Assembly (NCBI RefSeq): GCF_002923755.1
Contig: NZ_PGFZ01000004.1
Span: forward strand, 1 to 64,000
Origin: Methylovulum psychrotolerans
Lineage (GTDB): Bacteria > Pseudomonadota > Gammaproteobacteria > Methylococcales > Methylomonadaceae
Length of the DNA stretch: 64,000 bases
Reading direction: 5' to 3'
A program made the translations under genes and the position numbers. This document shows, piece by piece, positions 26,590 through 34,743 of the stretch. The notes under the pieces were generated by a model. It was not told the DNA's origin, ran no database searches, and saw nothing but the letters and a program-made list of their open reading frames with translations. Each line of letters starts with the position of its first letter. Position 1 is the stretch's first letter.

Positions 26590-27348
26590 ATGAAAATAGT
26601 CGCGCTGTATAGCATCAAAGGTGGGGTGGGTAAAACTGCCAGCGCGGTGAATTTGGCTTTTCTCGCCGCACAGGGCGGCTACCGTACTTTAGTGTGGGAT
26701 CTTGACCCGCAAGCCGCCAGCAGTTTTTATTTCCGCATTAAGCCGAAGCTGAAAGGCGGTGGCAAGCAATTGTTCGCTGGTGACAGCGAATTGGAAGACT
26801 TGATTAAGGCCACTGATTTTCCGGGTCTGGACTTATTGCCCGCCGATTTTGCCTTCCGCAACCATGATTTTTTATTGGATGCCAAGAAAAAACCCACCCG
26901 CCAACTGAAAAAACGCCTCAAACCCTTGGCGGAAGCCTACGATTTTGTGTTTCTGGATTGCCCGCCGAACTTGTCTTTGTTGTCGGAGGCGGTGTTTGTC
27001 GCCGCCGACGTGATCTTATTGCCGCTGATCCCCACCACCTTGTCGCTGCGCACCTTAACGCAGTTACAAGACTTTATGGCCGGACATGAGTTGGCTAAAC
27101 TGCCTTTGCTGCCTTTTTGTACTATGGTTGACCGGCGCAAATCCCTGCACAAGGATATGATGCGGCAATTGTCGGCGACTGTACCCGAACTGTTGCAGAC
27201 GGTTATCCCTTACGCCAGCGATATTGAGCGCATGGGCTTGGAGCGGCGGCCCTTGGGGGCTTTTTGTAAGTCCGGCCCGTCAGTAAGGGCCTATAATGAA
27301 CTCTGGCAAGAACTATTGGCTCGAATCGGCGTAGTGCCTAGACCCTAA
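26590..27348 (+). CDS. ParA/MinD family ATPase without a ParB partner
   Basis: 252 residues. The deviant Walker A KGGVGKTASA lies at residues 10-19, Walker A' is VWDLDPQAAS, and Walker B is FVFLDCPPNLS. A ribosome site aggaag lies 6 bases before the ATG at 26590. No parB or chromosomal-origin gene is nearby. Orphan ParA proteins position diverse cargos (chemoreceptors, carboxysomes, storage granules) or plasmid-derived loci. Which applies here cannot be told. Confidence 0.9.
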   Translation: MKIVALYSIKGGVGKTASAVNLAFLAAQGGYRTLVWDLDPQAASSFYFRIKPKLKGGGKQLFAGDSELEDLIKATDFPGLDLLPADFAFRNHDFLLDAKKKPTRQLKKRLKPLAEAYDFVFLDCPPNLSLLSEAVFVAADVILLPLIPTTLSLRTLTQLQDFMAGHELAKLPLLPFCTMVDRRKSLHKDMMRQLSATVPELLQTVIPYASDIERMGLERRPLGAFCKSGPSVRAYNELWQELLARIGVVPRP

Positions 27349-27428
27349 AGCCTGCTGTTAAGGCACTATTCAGGCGATTAACGATAGGATGTAGATGCAC
27401 CGCATCCCTAGACCCCGGACAAACTACG

Positions 27429-28877
27429 ATGGAAGCCACTGAAAAACTACATACTGCGCAGTTTTTGCAGCACCAATTGCACGAAATCGTTACCTTACTG
27501 GCCAAACAGCAATTGGAAATGTCGCTGGTGCAGCGCGGCCCCGCCACTAACCATGAGTTGGTGGAGACGGTGCTGCATAAACAGCATCATACGCGCTTGC
27601 GGGAAAAATTCGCGCTGTTGCATCCGGCGGACATCGCCTTTATCCTCGAATCGTTGCCGTTAGACCAACGTAAGGCCGCCTGGGATGCCATTAAGGCCGA
27701 CCAAGACGGGCAAGTTTTGTTGGAAGTGTCGGATGCGGTCAGGCATAGCCTGATTTCCGGCATGGCGGCGGACGAATTGGCCTCGGTGGCGGGTAATCTG
27801 GACGCGGACGAACTGGCCGATTTGGCCGCCGATTTGCCGAAACGGGCGATGCTGCGCATTTTACGTTCGCTGAACAGTACCGAACGCACCCATCTGAACG
27901 CCATTTTGTCTTACGAGGACGATGAGGTGGGGGCGTTGATGGATTTTGGCATGATCACCATCCGCGATGATATGAGCCTGAAAGCCATTTCTTCGTATAT
28001 CCGCAAGCTGGGCAAATTGCCCAGCCATACCGATAAGTTGTTTGTGGTGGACGGCCATAACCGGGTTAAGGGGGTGTTGCCGTTGCAGCGCTTGCTGACC
28101 CATGCCCCGTCTTTGCATGTCGCCGAGGTGATGGTCACGGATTTTGTGGTGTTCCAGACTGACCAAGATACCGGCGAAGCGTCCCGCGCGTTTGAGCGTT
28201 ACGATTTGATTTCCGCGCCCGTAGTCGACCAAAACGGCGAGTTGCAGGGGCGGTTATGCGTCGATAGCATTATGGATTTTATCCGCGAAAAATCCGATGA
28301 GGATTTGCTTAGCCAAGCGGGGGTGACGGAAGAGGAGGACTTGTTCGCCAGCGTCTGGAAAAGCGCCAAGAACCGTTGGGGTTGGCTGTTGATTAATGTC
28401 GCCACCGCCTTCGCCTCGACGCGTATCATCGGCCTGTATGAGGATGTGATTTTGCAGTTGGTGGCGTTGGCCTCGTTGATGCCGATTGTCGCGGCGATGG
28501 GCGGCAATACGGGTAATCAGACCAGTATGCTGATTATCCGCTCTTTGGCGTTAGGGCAGATTACTGCCGCCAATGTGCAGCGGCTTATTAGGAAAGAATT
28601 GACCCTGGCGGCACTGAACGGGACGTTCATCGGCCTGATTATGGGCTTGCTGGGGTTTTTGCTGTATCACGACCTTGCTTTGGCGGGGGTGATGGCGACG
28701 GCGATGTTCATCAATTTGCTGGTGGCGGTCATCGTCGGTTTGAGTATTCCGTTGCTGCGCTATAAGTTTGGCAAAGATCCGGCAGTCGGCACCAGTGTGA
28801 TTTTGACTTCCATCACCGATTCGATGGGGTTTTTTATTGTCTTGGGCTTGGCTAGTTTGTTTTTGTTGGGGAAGTGA
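27429..28877 (+). CDS. mgtE: Magnesium transporter MgtE
   Basis: 482 residues. The N-terminal MgtE-N domain of alpha-helical repeats (about 40-150; LHPADIAFILESLPLDQR) is followed by two CBS domains (about 150-280) and a C-terminal membrane domain of five helices (about 310-482) containing AMGGNTGNQTSMLIIRSLALG, the conserved pore/metal region. Members mediate Mg2+ uptake gated by cytosolic Mg2+. No Mg riboswitch is evident in the 80-base leader. Confidence 0.93.
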   Translation: MEATEKLHTAQFLQHQLHEIVTLLAKQQLEMSLVQRGPATNHELVETVLHKQHHTRLREKFALLHPADIAFILESLPLDQRKAAWDAIKADQDGQVLLEVSDAVRHSLISGMAADELASVAGNLDADELADLAADLPKRAMLRILRSLNSTERTHLNAILSYEDDEVGALMDFGMITIRDDMSLKAISSYIRKLGKLPSHTDKLFVVDGHNRVKGVLPLQRLLTHAPSLHVAEVMVTDFVVFQTDQDTGEASRAFERYDLISAPVVDQNGELQGRLCVDSIMDFIREKSDEDLLSQAGVTEEEDLFASVWKSAKNRWGWLLINVATAFASTRIIGLYEDVILQLVALASLMPIVAAMGGNTGNQTSMLIIRSLALGQITAANVQRLIRKELTLAALNGTFIGLIMGLLGFLLYHDLALAGVMATAMFINLLVAVIVGLSIPLLRYKFGKDPAVGTSVILTSITDSMGFFIVLGLASLFLLGK

Positions 28878-29231
28878 GTGGGCTTAAGTGGCAATTATCA
28901 GTCAAGAGGCTAAAATTTGCACGGTAACGTCTTGAAGCCTCTAGGTCCCACCATCGCTTGGAAAATAGAAATATAATCCAAAATTATACAGGAATTAAAG
29001 ACCAATGAGGAAAACTTGCGCTAAAAATCAATACTTTTAACGCGGTAAGGTGCAATAGGAGAAGCCGTATGGCACCGTATGTTAAGTTGCAATCATTCGG
29101 CGCATTACGGCTATCGTCTAATAAGCCATTATAAGTTTAATAAAATTCTTAAACTTATAACCTATTGTTTTTGCTTGTGTCGCTATTTGTCTAAAACCCC
29201 TTCGTTTGTTAGGCAATCCGTGATTTACCTG

Positions 29232-29261
29232 TTGACACCATACGGCATATTGCCGTATATT
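29232..29261 (+). promoter_or_regulatory. Sigma70 promoter of the tacA-tacT operon
   Basis: TTGACA at 29232-29237 and TATATT at 29256-29261 are separated by 18 bases. Transcription would begin about 7 bases past the -10 box, at or within a base or two of the tacA ATG at 29268, so the mRNA may be leaderless. Confidence 0.7.
29241..29257. promoter_or_regulatory. Palindromic operator inside the tacA promoter
   Basis: TACGGCA-TAT-TGCCGTA is a perfect 7-base inverted repeat lying between and overlapping the -35/-10 spacer. It is the expected place for autorepression by the RHH antitoxin. Confidence 0.75.
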
Positions 29262-29267
29262 CATTAC

Positions 29268-29552
29268 ATGAAAGAATCAAAACCACCAACAGCCCGTCTT
29301 GAAGCCCGCTTGCCCCCCCATATTCACGCGATGCTGAAACGCGCCGCCGAGATAGAAGGGCGGACGTTGACAGATTTCGTTATCGCGGCCTCCAGTGAGG
29401 CGGCACGGCGGACAATAGAGGCCACCGACATTATCCGCCTTTCCGTGGATGATCAGCGTCTTTTTGCCGAAAGTATCCTTAACCCCCCTGAACCAACAGC
29501 CGCTTTACGCCGGGCTTTTGAGAAACGCCGTGAACTGTTCGGTGTTGAGTGA
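29268..29552 (+). CDS. DUF1778 / TacA-type RHH antitoxin
   Basis: 94 residues from the ATG at 29268. An in-frame start far upstream would add 63 residues from non-coding sequence. The N-terminal ribbon-helix-helix reads ARLEARLPPHIHAMLKRAAE...LTDFVIAAS. The C-terminal acidic/helical tail (IIRLSVDDQRLFAESILNPP) is the toxin-neutralising part of TacA antitoxins. It is coupled to the acetyltransferase toxin by a GTGA overlap. Expected functions are operator binding and neutralising the toxin. Confidence 0.9.
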   Translation: MKESKPPTARLEARLPPHIHAMLKRAAEIEGRTLTDFVIAASSEAARRTIEATDIIRLSVDDQRLFAESILNPPEPTAALRRAFEKRRELFGVE

Positions 29553-30055
29553 CCGCCCTTTTCCGCCTCGAAGCCTTAGCCAGCCAGCATGACCGATCCG
29601 CTTTTACCAGCGGGGACGGTAGGCTTGACCTCTATTTCCAAACACAGGCCACTCAGGATAGTCGCCGCCGCATAGCCAATTGCTTTGTGGCTGTCGAAAC
29701 AGCGACCCATCAGGTGGTTGCCTACTATACAATAGCATCCGCCAGCGTATCCACAGCGGATTTGCCCCCGGACGATGCCAAACGCCTGCCCCGTTATCCC
29801 ACTATGCCAGCCGTCCGCATTGGGCGTTTAGCCGTAGACAGGCGGTATCAGGGGCGTGGTTTGGGGAAATCCTTGCTGGCCGATGCCGCCGTAAAGGCGA
29901 TTGCCGCCGCCCCCGCTTCGTTTGCCCTGCTCGTGGATGCCAAAGACGATCAGGCCGTGAATTTCTATAAGCACCACGGATTCCGCCAGCTTGTCGGTAT
30001 GCCCAGAGTTCTGTTTTTGCCTTTAGCCACGGCTGAAAAACTGTTGCTTGCTTAA
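29549..30055 (+). CDS. GNAT-family toxin (TacT type)
   Basis: 168 residues starting at GTG 29549, overlapping the antitoxin stop as GTGA. Motif A RIGRLAVDRRYQGRGLG (Arg/Gln-xx-Gly-x-Gly) binds acetyl-CoA, and VNFYKHHGF carries the conserved Tyr. TacT toxins acetylate aminoacyl-tRNA and stop translation. Length and start (LEALASQHDRSAFTSG) match the family. It appears intact and is paired with its antitoxin. Confidence 0.92.
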   Translation: MTALFRLEALASQHDRSAFTSGDGRLDLYFQTQATQDSRRRIANCFVAVETATHQVVAYYTIASASVSTADLPPDDAKRLPRYPTMPAVRIGRLAVDRRYQGRGLGKSLLADAAVKAIAAAPASFALLVDAKDDQAVNFYKHHGFRQLVGMPRVLFLPLATAEKLLLA

Positions 30056-30134
30056 CGTCTACTTGCCCACGTTAGTCCTTTTTGCGTACCGCACCAGACA
30101 AAATTGGACAATTGCAAACAGTCCTTTGCCGTCC

Positions 30135-30149
30135 TGACAATGTGTGTCA
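30135..30149. promoter_or_regulatory. Operator-like palindrome upstream of the truncated antitoxin
   Basis: TGACA-ATGTG-TGTCA is a perfect 5-base inverted repeat 40 bases before the ATG at 30189. It is followed by the AT-rich tatattgc. This is compatible with an RHH operator over a promoter. Confidence 0.45.
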
Positions 30150-30188
30150 TATATTGCTTTCAGATTTAACTGGCCGGAAGAGCCAATG

Positions 30189-30359
30189 ATGCACCTTGAA
30201 CAAGAACCGAAATCCGAGCGGATCGACATCCGCACCACTCCGCGCGTAAAACGCGCCCTGCAAGACGCGGCGACCGTCACCAGCAAGACGGTTTCCGAAT
30301 GCCTGCTTGACAGTGCCTTGACCCGCGCCGCCGAGGTCTGTATAGCCAATACGATATAA
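30189..30359 (+). pseudogene. Second DUF1778-type antitoxin, truncated by an inserted element
   Basis: 56 residues from the ATG at 30189, with GGAAGAG 6 bases upstream. The RHH domain is complete (KSERIDIRTTPRVKRALQDA, then TSKTVSECLLDSALTRAAE). The usual C-terminal neutralising tail is missing, and the last six residues and the stop come from a MITE-like element that begins at 30341. No toxin gene follows. The DNA-binding part might still be made and act as a repressor. Otherwise it is a broken gene. Confidence 0.75.
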
Positions 30360-30445
30360 ATTGATGATGCCAAAAAGGCGACAGGAAGGACTGTACGTCC
30401 TTGAAGGACGGGCAGTCCTTATCGGCTTATATTGGATTAGCTATA
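30341..30445. repeat. 105-bp MITE-like element inside an antitoxin gene
   Basis: The ends tatagccaatacgatata (30341-30358) and 30428-30445 are inverted copies matching at 15 of 18 positions. An internal hairpin at 30386-30420 has aaggactg...cagtcctt arms. It is non-coding. Its left end coincides with the point where the antitoxin similarity stops. Confidence 0.7.
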
Positions 30446-30548
30446 TTGATTAAGATGAACATGGACTTAGCCCCTCTATCAATAATGGAATTACACGGCA
30501 CCGGACAAAGGCTAAAAAACAGCCCATTCCCCGTTATTCAAGGCAGAA

Positions 30549-30584
30549 AAAAGCCGCCATCCGGTCAAAGATACAGCGGCTTTT
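30549..30584. terminator. Hairpin with A/T flanks, likely terminator
   Basis: Arms aaaagccgc and gcggctttt (9 bp) enclose an 18-base loop and end in T-runs on both strands. It lies between the broken antitoxin and the convergent cysC operon. Confidence 0.55.
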
Positions 30585-30610
30585 CATCACATCGCCCAGC
30601 CTACTCAACA

Positions 30611-30639
30611 CCACCGCTTAGGCATAACCTAAGCGGTGG
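30611..30639 (-). terminator. Strong hairpin after cysC
   Basis: A perfect 12-bp stem (ccaccgcttagg / cctaagcggtgg) with a 5-base loop, 16 bases beyond the cysC stop. A T-run is lacking on the minus strand, so it may act with the hairpin at 30549-30584 or stabilise the mRNA end. Confidence 0.6.
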
Positions 30640-30654
30640 CTTAGCCGTTTACCC

Positions 30655-31290
30655 TCAATCCGCGTCATCAGGCAACGGGGTATCCTTAATGATACCCCGG
30701 TCTATCAACAGGTTAATCACGCAACGTACGCTTTCGGCTAAGGATTGGTCGTGGGTGTTGACTGCTAGCTCCGGCTTTTCGGGGGCTTCGTAAGGCGAGT
30801 CGATACCGGTAAAAAATGGGATTTCCCCGGCGCGGGCTTTTTTGTACAAGCCTTTCACATCGCGTTTTTCACAGGTTTCAATCGGGCATTGGCAATAAAT
30901 TTCTATAAAATCACCGTGTGGGACTAAGCTCCGTGCCGCATTACGGTCGGATTTGAACGGTGAGATGAATGCGGTCAAGGTGATTACGCCCGATTCGATA
31001 ATCAGCTTGGCGACTTCGCCTATCCGCCTGATATTTTCCACGCGGTCATCGTCGCTGAAGGTCAGGTCGCTGCATAAGCCATGACGGACGTTATCGCCAT
31101 CCAAAACAAACGTGGAGATGCCCATCTTATGCAAATAGTCTTCCACCGCATGGGCCAGGGTGGATTTGCCGGAACCTGACAAACCGGTAAACCAGATAAT
31201 CACACTTTTGTGTTGATGGAGTTTTTCCCTGTCAGCGCGGGTGATAGTGGCATGATGCCAGACAGTATTGGTGCTTTTTGTGGTAGTCAT
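30655..31290 (-). CDS. cysC: Adenylyl-sulfate (APS) kinase
   Basis: 211 residues from the ATG at 31290 ([18 protein letters not shown]). An upstream in-frame start at 31365 would overlap the DHH gene. Walker A is GLSGSGKST, followed by [21 protein letters not shown], the APS-binding region, and [13 protein letters not shown]. It makes PAPS from APS and ATP. The DHH phosphoesterase gene lies 37 bases upstream on the same strand. PAPS would supply the sulfotransferases encoded at 36-38 kb. No cysD/N/H is in the window. Confidence 0.95.
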   Translation of the reverse strand: MTTTKSTNTVWHHATITRADREKLHQHKSVIIWFTGLSGSGKSTLAHAVEDYLHKMGISTFVLDGDNVRHGLCSDLTFSDDDRVENIRRIGEVAKLIIESGVITLTAFISPFKSDRNAARSLVPHGDFIEIYCQCPIETCEKRDVKGLYKKARAGEIPFFTGIDSPYEAPEKPELAVNTHDQSLAESVRCVINLLIDRGIIKDTPLPDDAD

Positions 31291-31327
31291 ACTCTTTATC
31301 AGGTCTAATGGAGGATAGGGAATAATC

Positions 31328-32284
31328 TTAACGGTATTTTTCGGCAAATGCTGTGATAAATGCACCTAGCTGGTCTAAGGGCAAATGGTTGATACCCGCC
31401 GCGCTTTTGCGGCCACCGCCCGTCGGGAATGATGAGCATAATTCATCCGCACCCGTTTTGTTGGTTAAGGGTGCACGGACGCTGATTTGGTAATCGCCTT
31501 TTTCGGTGAAGCTAAACACGGCATGGGCGCGGCCGGGGTTACGGTTAGCCAGCTCATTGCCGAACACGCCGCTGATGCGCCGTGCCCAAGCGACATCCGG
31601 TAAAATGTACACGCCGATGGCGGCGGTCTCATGCTCTGGTTTAATCTGCAAAGCTTGTGCCATATCTTCCGCGTAACCGCCCAGCAGTTGTTGGTAGCTG
31701 GCGCTGTTGTCGCTCATGAAATCGAACGGCGAGGCATAAGGGGCCAGTTCCCGGAACAGTACATCAGGGGCAAAATGCAAATCTTCCAAGCTGCCGCCGT
31801 AGCCGTTATAGTTGATACACACGCCTAAATCGTTGAGCTTGTCGAGTTGGGCTTGTGACAAACCTAAGGGTTTGGCGGCGGCTTCGGCACTGGCGATGAG
31901 ATTGTCGCCAAAGGCGGCGGTGACTGCCCATGCACGGTATTTGCCTTGCAGGTGTTGGTCTACTAGCAGGCTGGTGCAGATATTGGCATCGGTATTGATC
32001 AGCGTGGTCAGGTTGGGGTGTTCTGGGATAATGCCGGGTTGGTGGTGGTCAACATAAAACACCCGCGCCCCTAGGCTTAAAATGCGTTCCAAAGCGGTGC
32101 AGTTTTTTTCTAAGGAAATGTCCAAAACGGTCACTTGGTCGCCTTCTGCGGCGGTGACTTGGTTAAGCAACTGAATGTCCCGTTTGATACCCGTGACTAA
32201 TTTTGCGTCGGCGGGCTGGGCAAGGCGCAGTTGCACCAACGCACATATACCATCGGCATCACCATTAAATACATCAATTTGCAT
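31328..32284 (-). CDS. DHH/DHHA1 family phosphoesterase
   Basis: 318 residues from the ATG at 32284 ([16 protein letters not shown]). Upstream in-frame codons from 32335 are probably not translated. The N-terminal NGDADGI and [10 protein letters not shown] are the metal-binding DHH motifs. The C-terminal [12 protein letters not shown] is the DHHA1 motif. Relatives include NrnA-type nano-RNases that also dephosphorylate 3'-phosphoadenosine 5'-phosphate (PAP). Its place directly before cysC makes PAP recycling plausible, though this is inference. Confidence 0.85.
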   Translation of the reverse strand: MQIDVFNGDADGICALVQLRLAQPADAKLVTGIKRDIQLLNQVTAAEGDQVTVLDISLEKNCTALERILSLGARVFYVDHHQPGIIPEHPNLTTLINTDANICTSLLVDQHLQGKYRAWAVTAAFGDNLIASAEAAAKPLGLSQAQLDKLNDLGVCINYNGYGGSLEDLHFAPDVLFRELAPYASPFDFMSDNSASYQQLLGGYAEDMAQALQIKPEHETAAIGVYILPDVAWARRISGVFGNELANRNPGRAHAVFSFTEKGDYQISVRAPLTNKTGADELCSSFPTGGGRKSAAGINHLPLDQLGAFITAFAEKYR

Positions 32285-32439
32285 CTGTTTATCCTGCTGT
32301 GGTTGTGGACTTGTATTGTAGGGGAAGGCCGCCAATAATTCAAAAGCCTGTTATTGGCATTTGTAAATCAGATGGGGCGAAAAAGGCTATTGGATGTAGA
32401 ATATCGCTAACACCACATAATAAAAATAGCCGATTCTGC

Positions 32440-33540
32440 ATGATAAACCAAGATAAATCCGCCAATCTCCGCTTTTTGAGCAACGCACTACGGCATGTTT
32501 TGCCCAATAATCAAGCGGTTTCGCTGGCCGTTTTGCTGGTGGCGATTTTTTTGCTGGTTTATTTTTTGTCCGACCTGCTGATGCCGGTATTCGCCTCCAT
32601 CGTCATTGCTTACTTGTTGGAAGGTTTGGCAAGCAATGCCGAAAAATTCCGCTTGCCGAGGTTGTTGGCGGTATATCTGGTGTTTTCGGGGTTTATGGCG
32701 TGCCTGATTTTTTTGCTGTTTTATCTGATGCCTATTGTCTCGCAACAGTCGGTCGAATTGGTGCAGCATATCCCCGAAATCATCAGCCGCGCCCAGCACG
32801 GTATCATGCGCCTGCCGGACATGTATCCGAAGTTCATTTCCGAAAACCGTATTCTTCAGATTATGAACGCCGTGCAAAAAGAGTTGCTCACTTATGGGCA
32901 GAACGTGCTGTCGTTGTCCGCCGCATCAGTGATAGGTTTGGTCAGTGTCATGGTCTATCTGTTTTTGGTGCCGATGATGGTGTTTTTCTTTTTGAAAGAC
33001 AAAAGCGTTTTTATCAATTGGTTTTTGCAGTTTATGCCCACAGACCGTTACTTGACCGTGCGGGTTTGGACAGAAGTGGACACCCAAATCGGCAATTATG
33101 TGCGCGGTAAGTTTTCCGAGGTGTTTGTGCTCTGGGCCATCAGTTACATCACGTTTGCCGCGCTGAACTTAAATTACGCCATGCTGTTGGCGGTGCTGAT
33201 GGGCTTATCGGTTATCATACCTTATATCGGTGCGACGTTGGTGACGTTTCCGGTGCTGATTGTCGCTTATTTCCAATGGGGTTTGGAAGGCGACGAGTTT
33301 ATGTATATTGTCATCGCCTATTCGATTATTCAAGCCCTGGACGGCGTGGTGTTGGTGCCGCTGTTATTTTCCGAGGCGGTTAACCTGCATCCTGTCGCCA
33401 TTATCATCGCCATCTTGTTTTTTGGTGGCTTATGGGGTTTTTGGGGGGTGTTTTTGGCGATTCCCTTGGCCACGGTGGTCAAGGCGGTTTTGAGTGCGTG
33501 GCCGCGCCTTGGCGATGCGGAAACCACCATTTGTCCTTAG
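32440..33540 (+). CDS. AI-2E family transporter (UPF0118)
   Basis: 366 residues from the ATG at 32440 (MINQDKSANLRFLSNALRH). The open frame extends upstream without a credible start. About eight membrane segments: two near 35-70, one near 80-105, then a periplasmic/cytoplasmic helical part, and five after residue 160. The C-terminal VLVPLLFSEAVNLHPVAII and FGGLWGFWGVFLAIPLATV are typical of this family, whose members export AI-2 or act in ion antiport. The substrate is unknown. Confidence 0.88.
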   Translation: MINQDKSANLRFLSNALRHVLPNNQAVSLAVLLVAIFLLVYFLSDLLMPVFASIVIAYLLEGLASNAEKFRLPRLLAVYLVFSGFMACLIFLLFYLMPIVSQQSVELVQHIPEIISRAQHGIMRLPDMYPKFISENRILQIMNAVQKELLTYGQNVLSLSAASVIGLVSVMVYLFLVPMMVFFFLKDKSVFINWFLQFMPTDRYLTVRVWTEVDTQIGNYVRGKFSEVFVLWAISYITFAALNLNYAMLLAVLMGLSVIIPYIGATLVTFPVLIVAYFQWGLEGDEFMYIVIAYSIIQALDGVVLVPLLFSEAVNLHPVAIIIAILFFGGLWGFWGVFLAIPLATVVKAVLSAWPRLGDAETTICP

Positions 33541-33623
33541 GGCGGGTTAAGGTGATTTACAAGCGTATGCGGACTCCTTTATAATCGGTGGCTTTACCGT
33601 TATTTCCCTCTCCCACAGTTCCA

Positions 33624-33699
33624 GCCGGTGTAGCTCAGCAGGTAGAGCAGCGCACTCGTAACGCGAAGGTCGTAGGTTCGATTCCTATCATCGGCACCA
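33624..33699 (+). tRNA. tRNA-Thr (anticodon CGT)
   Basis: A 76-base cloverleaf: acceptor gccggtg pairs with catcggc, D-arm gctc/gagc, anticodon loop ctcgtaa with CGT at the centre, T-arm gtagg/cctat with loop ttcgatt, and encoded CCA at 33697-33699. The anticodon stem has an A-C mismatch at its base next to the loop. It reads ACG codons. Confidence 0.93.
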
Positions 33700-34120
33700 T
33701 TAATCAATCAGTTGCAAAGCCTTACGCTTTGTTGTTTTGCCCTTCATGGTAAATTTTCCCCATCCGAAATAGGGGGGGGGGCTGGTTTCTCAACCGCTGT
33801 ACGCCGCCCGGTATTTCGGTACACGCACCAATCTCTAAATGGTGGGGGTTGCCGTACTTTCGCCTCTACAACAGCTTTTATTTCATGCACTTTCCTAAGG
33901 TCTTTGCGCTCTGCTTGAACAGGCCGTATTCTATGAAAGGTTGCTTATCGCGGAAACACGGCGTGATTTTTTATAACGCGCTACAATGTGCGATAGTGAG
34001 GGGCTGCCATGAAAGCAATGCCGTCAGGCCTGTCAGGTTTTAACAAGCCAAAAGGTTTGGTCCGTAAATGTCGGCGCTAACCTTTAACTATAAACTTTTC
34101 CATTCCTTATCCGTCCTATT
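33700..34120. other. Intergenic region with repeat debris
   Basis: About 420 bases after the tRNA with no gene. It includes a run of about ten G near 33770-33781, a repeat tail shared with 50262-50305 (see 33844-33889), and further unassigned sequence. No tRNA-fragment duplication that would mark an integrated element is visible. Confidence 0.5.
33844..33889. repeat. Repeat tail shared with the 50.1-50.3 kb element
   Basis: The stretch gggggttgccgtactttcgc through tttcatgca matches 50262-50305 at about 90%. It ends in the same tgcatRaaat-type terminus as the elements at 20626-20715 and 50106-50305. The left end of this copy is not recognisable, so it may be a broken copy. Confidence 0.7.
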
Positions 34121-34729
34121 ATGAGCCAAGCCTTCAGTATCTTAAATCATGAGATCCTTTATAACGGTTTTTTTCGTTTGGAAAAGTATCGCCTTAAACA
34201 TACCTTATATGCAGGGGGATGGAGCGCTGAGCTAGACCGGGAGCTGTTTATACGCGGCGAATGTGTGGGGGTGCTGTTATATGACCCCAACACGGACCAA
34301 GTGGTGCTGATCGAGCAGTTTCGGGTCGGGGCATTAGTGCAGCCGGACCGTGCTTGGCTGGTGGAGATTGTCGCCGGGGCGATTGAAGAGGGCGAAACCG
34401 CCGCCGAAGTCGCCTATCGTGAGGCCTTGGAAGAGGCGGGTTGCGCCATTGAAGAACTGCTGGAAATCAGCCGCTTTTACACCAGCCCAGGCGGCACGGC
34501 GGAACGCCTGACCCTGTTTTGCGGCAAAGTGGACAGCACGGCGGTGGGGGGCGTTTATGGCTTGGCGGAAGAACACGAAGATATTCTGGTACGCGCCGTA
34601 GACTTTGCCGACGCTTACCGGATGCTGGAAACCCGCGAGATAGAATCGGCGATACCCATTATTGCTATCCAATGGTTGGCGCTTAACCGGACAATGCTCA
34701 GGCAACGCTGGGCGGCCACACCCTTTTAA
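34121..34729 (+). CDS. nudF: ADP-ribose pyrophosphatase, NUDIX hydrolase (NudF-like)
   Basis: 202 residues. The Nudix box reads GAIEEGETAAEVAYREALEE then AGC, with the REALEEAG catalytic glutamates. VGVLLYDPNTDQVVLIEQFR precedes it and SRFYTSPGGTAERLTLF follows, as in bacterial ADP-ribose/ADP-sugar pyrophosphatases. The role is to hydrolyse ADP-ribose to AMP and ribose 5-phosphate. It is followed after 14 bases by the NlpC/P60 gene, possibly cotranscribed. Confidence 0.9.
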   Translation: MSQAFSILNHEILYNGFFRLEKYRLKHTLYAGGWSAELDRELFIRGECVGVLLYDPNTDQVVLIEQFRVGALVQPDRAWLVEIVAGAIEEGETAAEVAYREALEEAGCAIEELLEISRFYTSPGGTAERLTLFCGKVDSTAVGGVYGLAEEHEDILVRAVDFADAYRMLETREIESAIPIIAIQWLALNRTMLRQRWAATPF

Positions 34730-34743
34730 CAGCACGCCCCCTT

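Larger units (their letters stand above)
28878..29267. other. Intergenic region upstream of the TacAT module
   Basis: About 390 bases with no gene. The AT-rich right part holds CCGTATG half-sites at 29065-29071 and 29075-29081, which match arms of the operator at 29241-29257, and the tacA promoter. Confidence 0.5.

Noticed and set aside
27349-27428. Mg2+ riboswitch before mgtE
   Set aside because: The 80-base leader is too short and shows no conserved riboswitch core.
30401-30793. 130-residue plus-strand frame running into cysC
   Set aside because: Begins inside the MITE-like element and runs antisense through the cysC 3' end; no coding pattern.
33712-34043. Two overlapping plus-strand frames after the tRNA
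   Set aside because: They translate repeat sequence shared with 50262-50305, with low-complexity stretches and no ribosome site.
33624-34120. tRNA-Thr as an attachment site of an integrated element
   Set aside because: No integrase gene and no second copy of the tRNA 3' end were found in the window.
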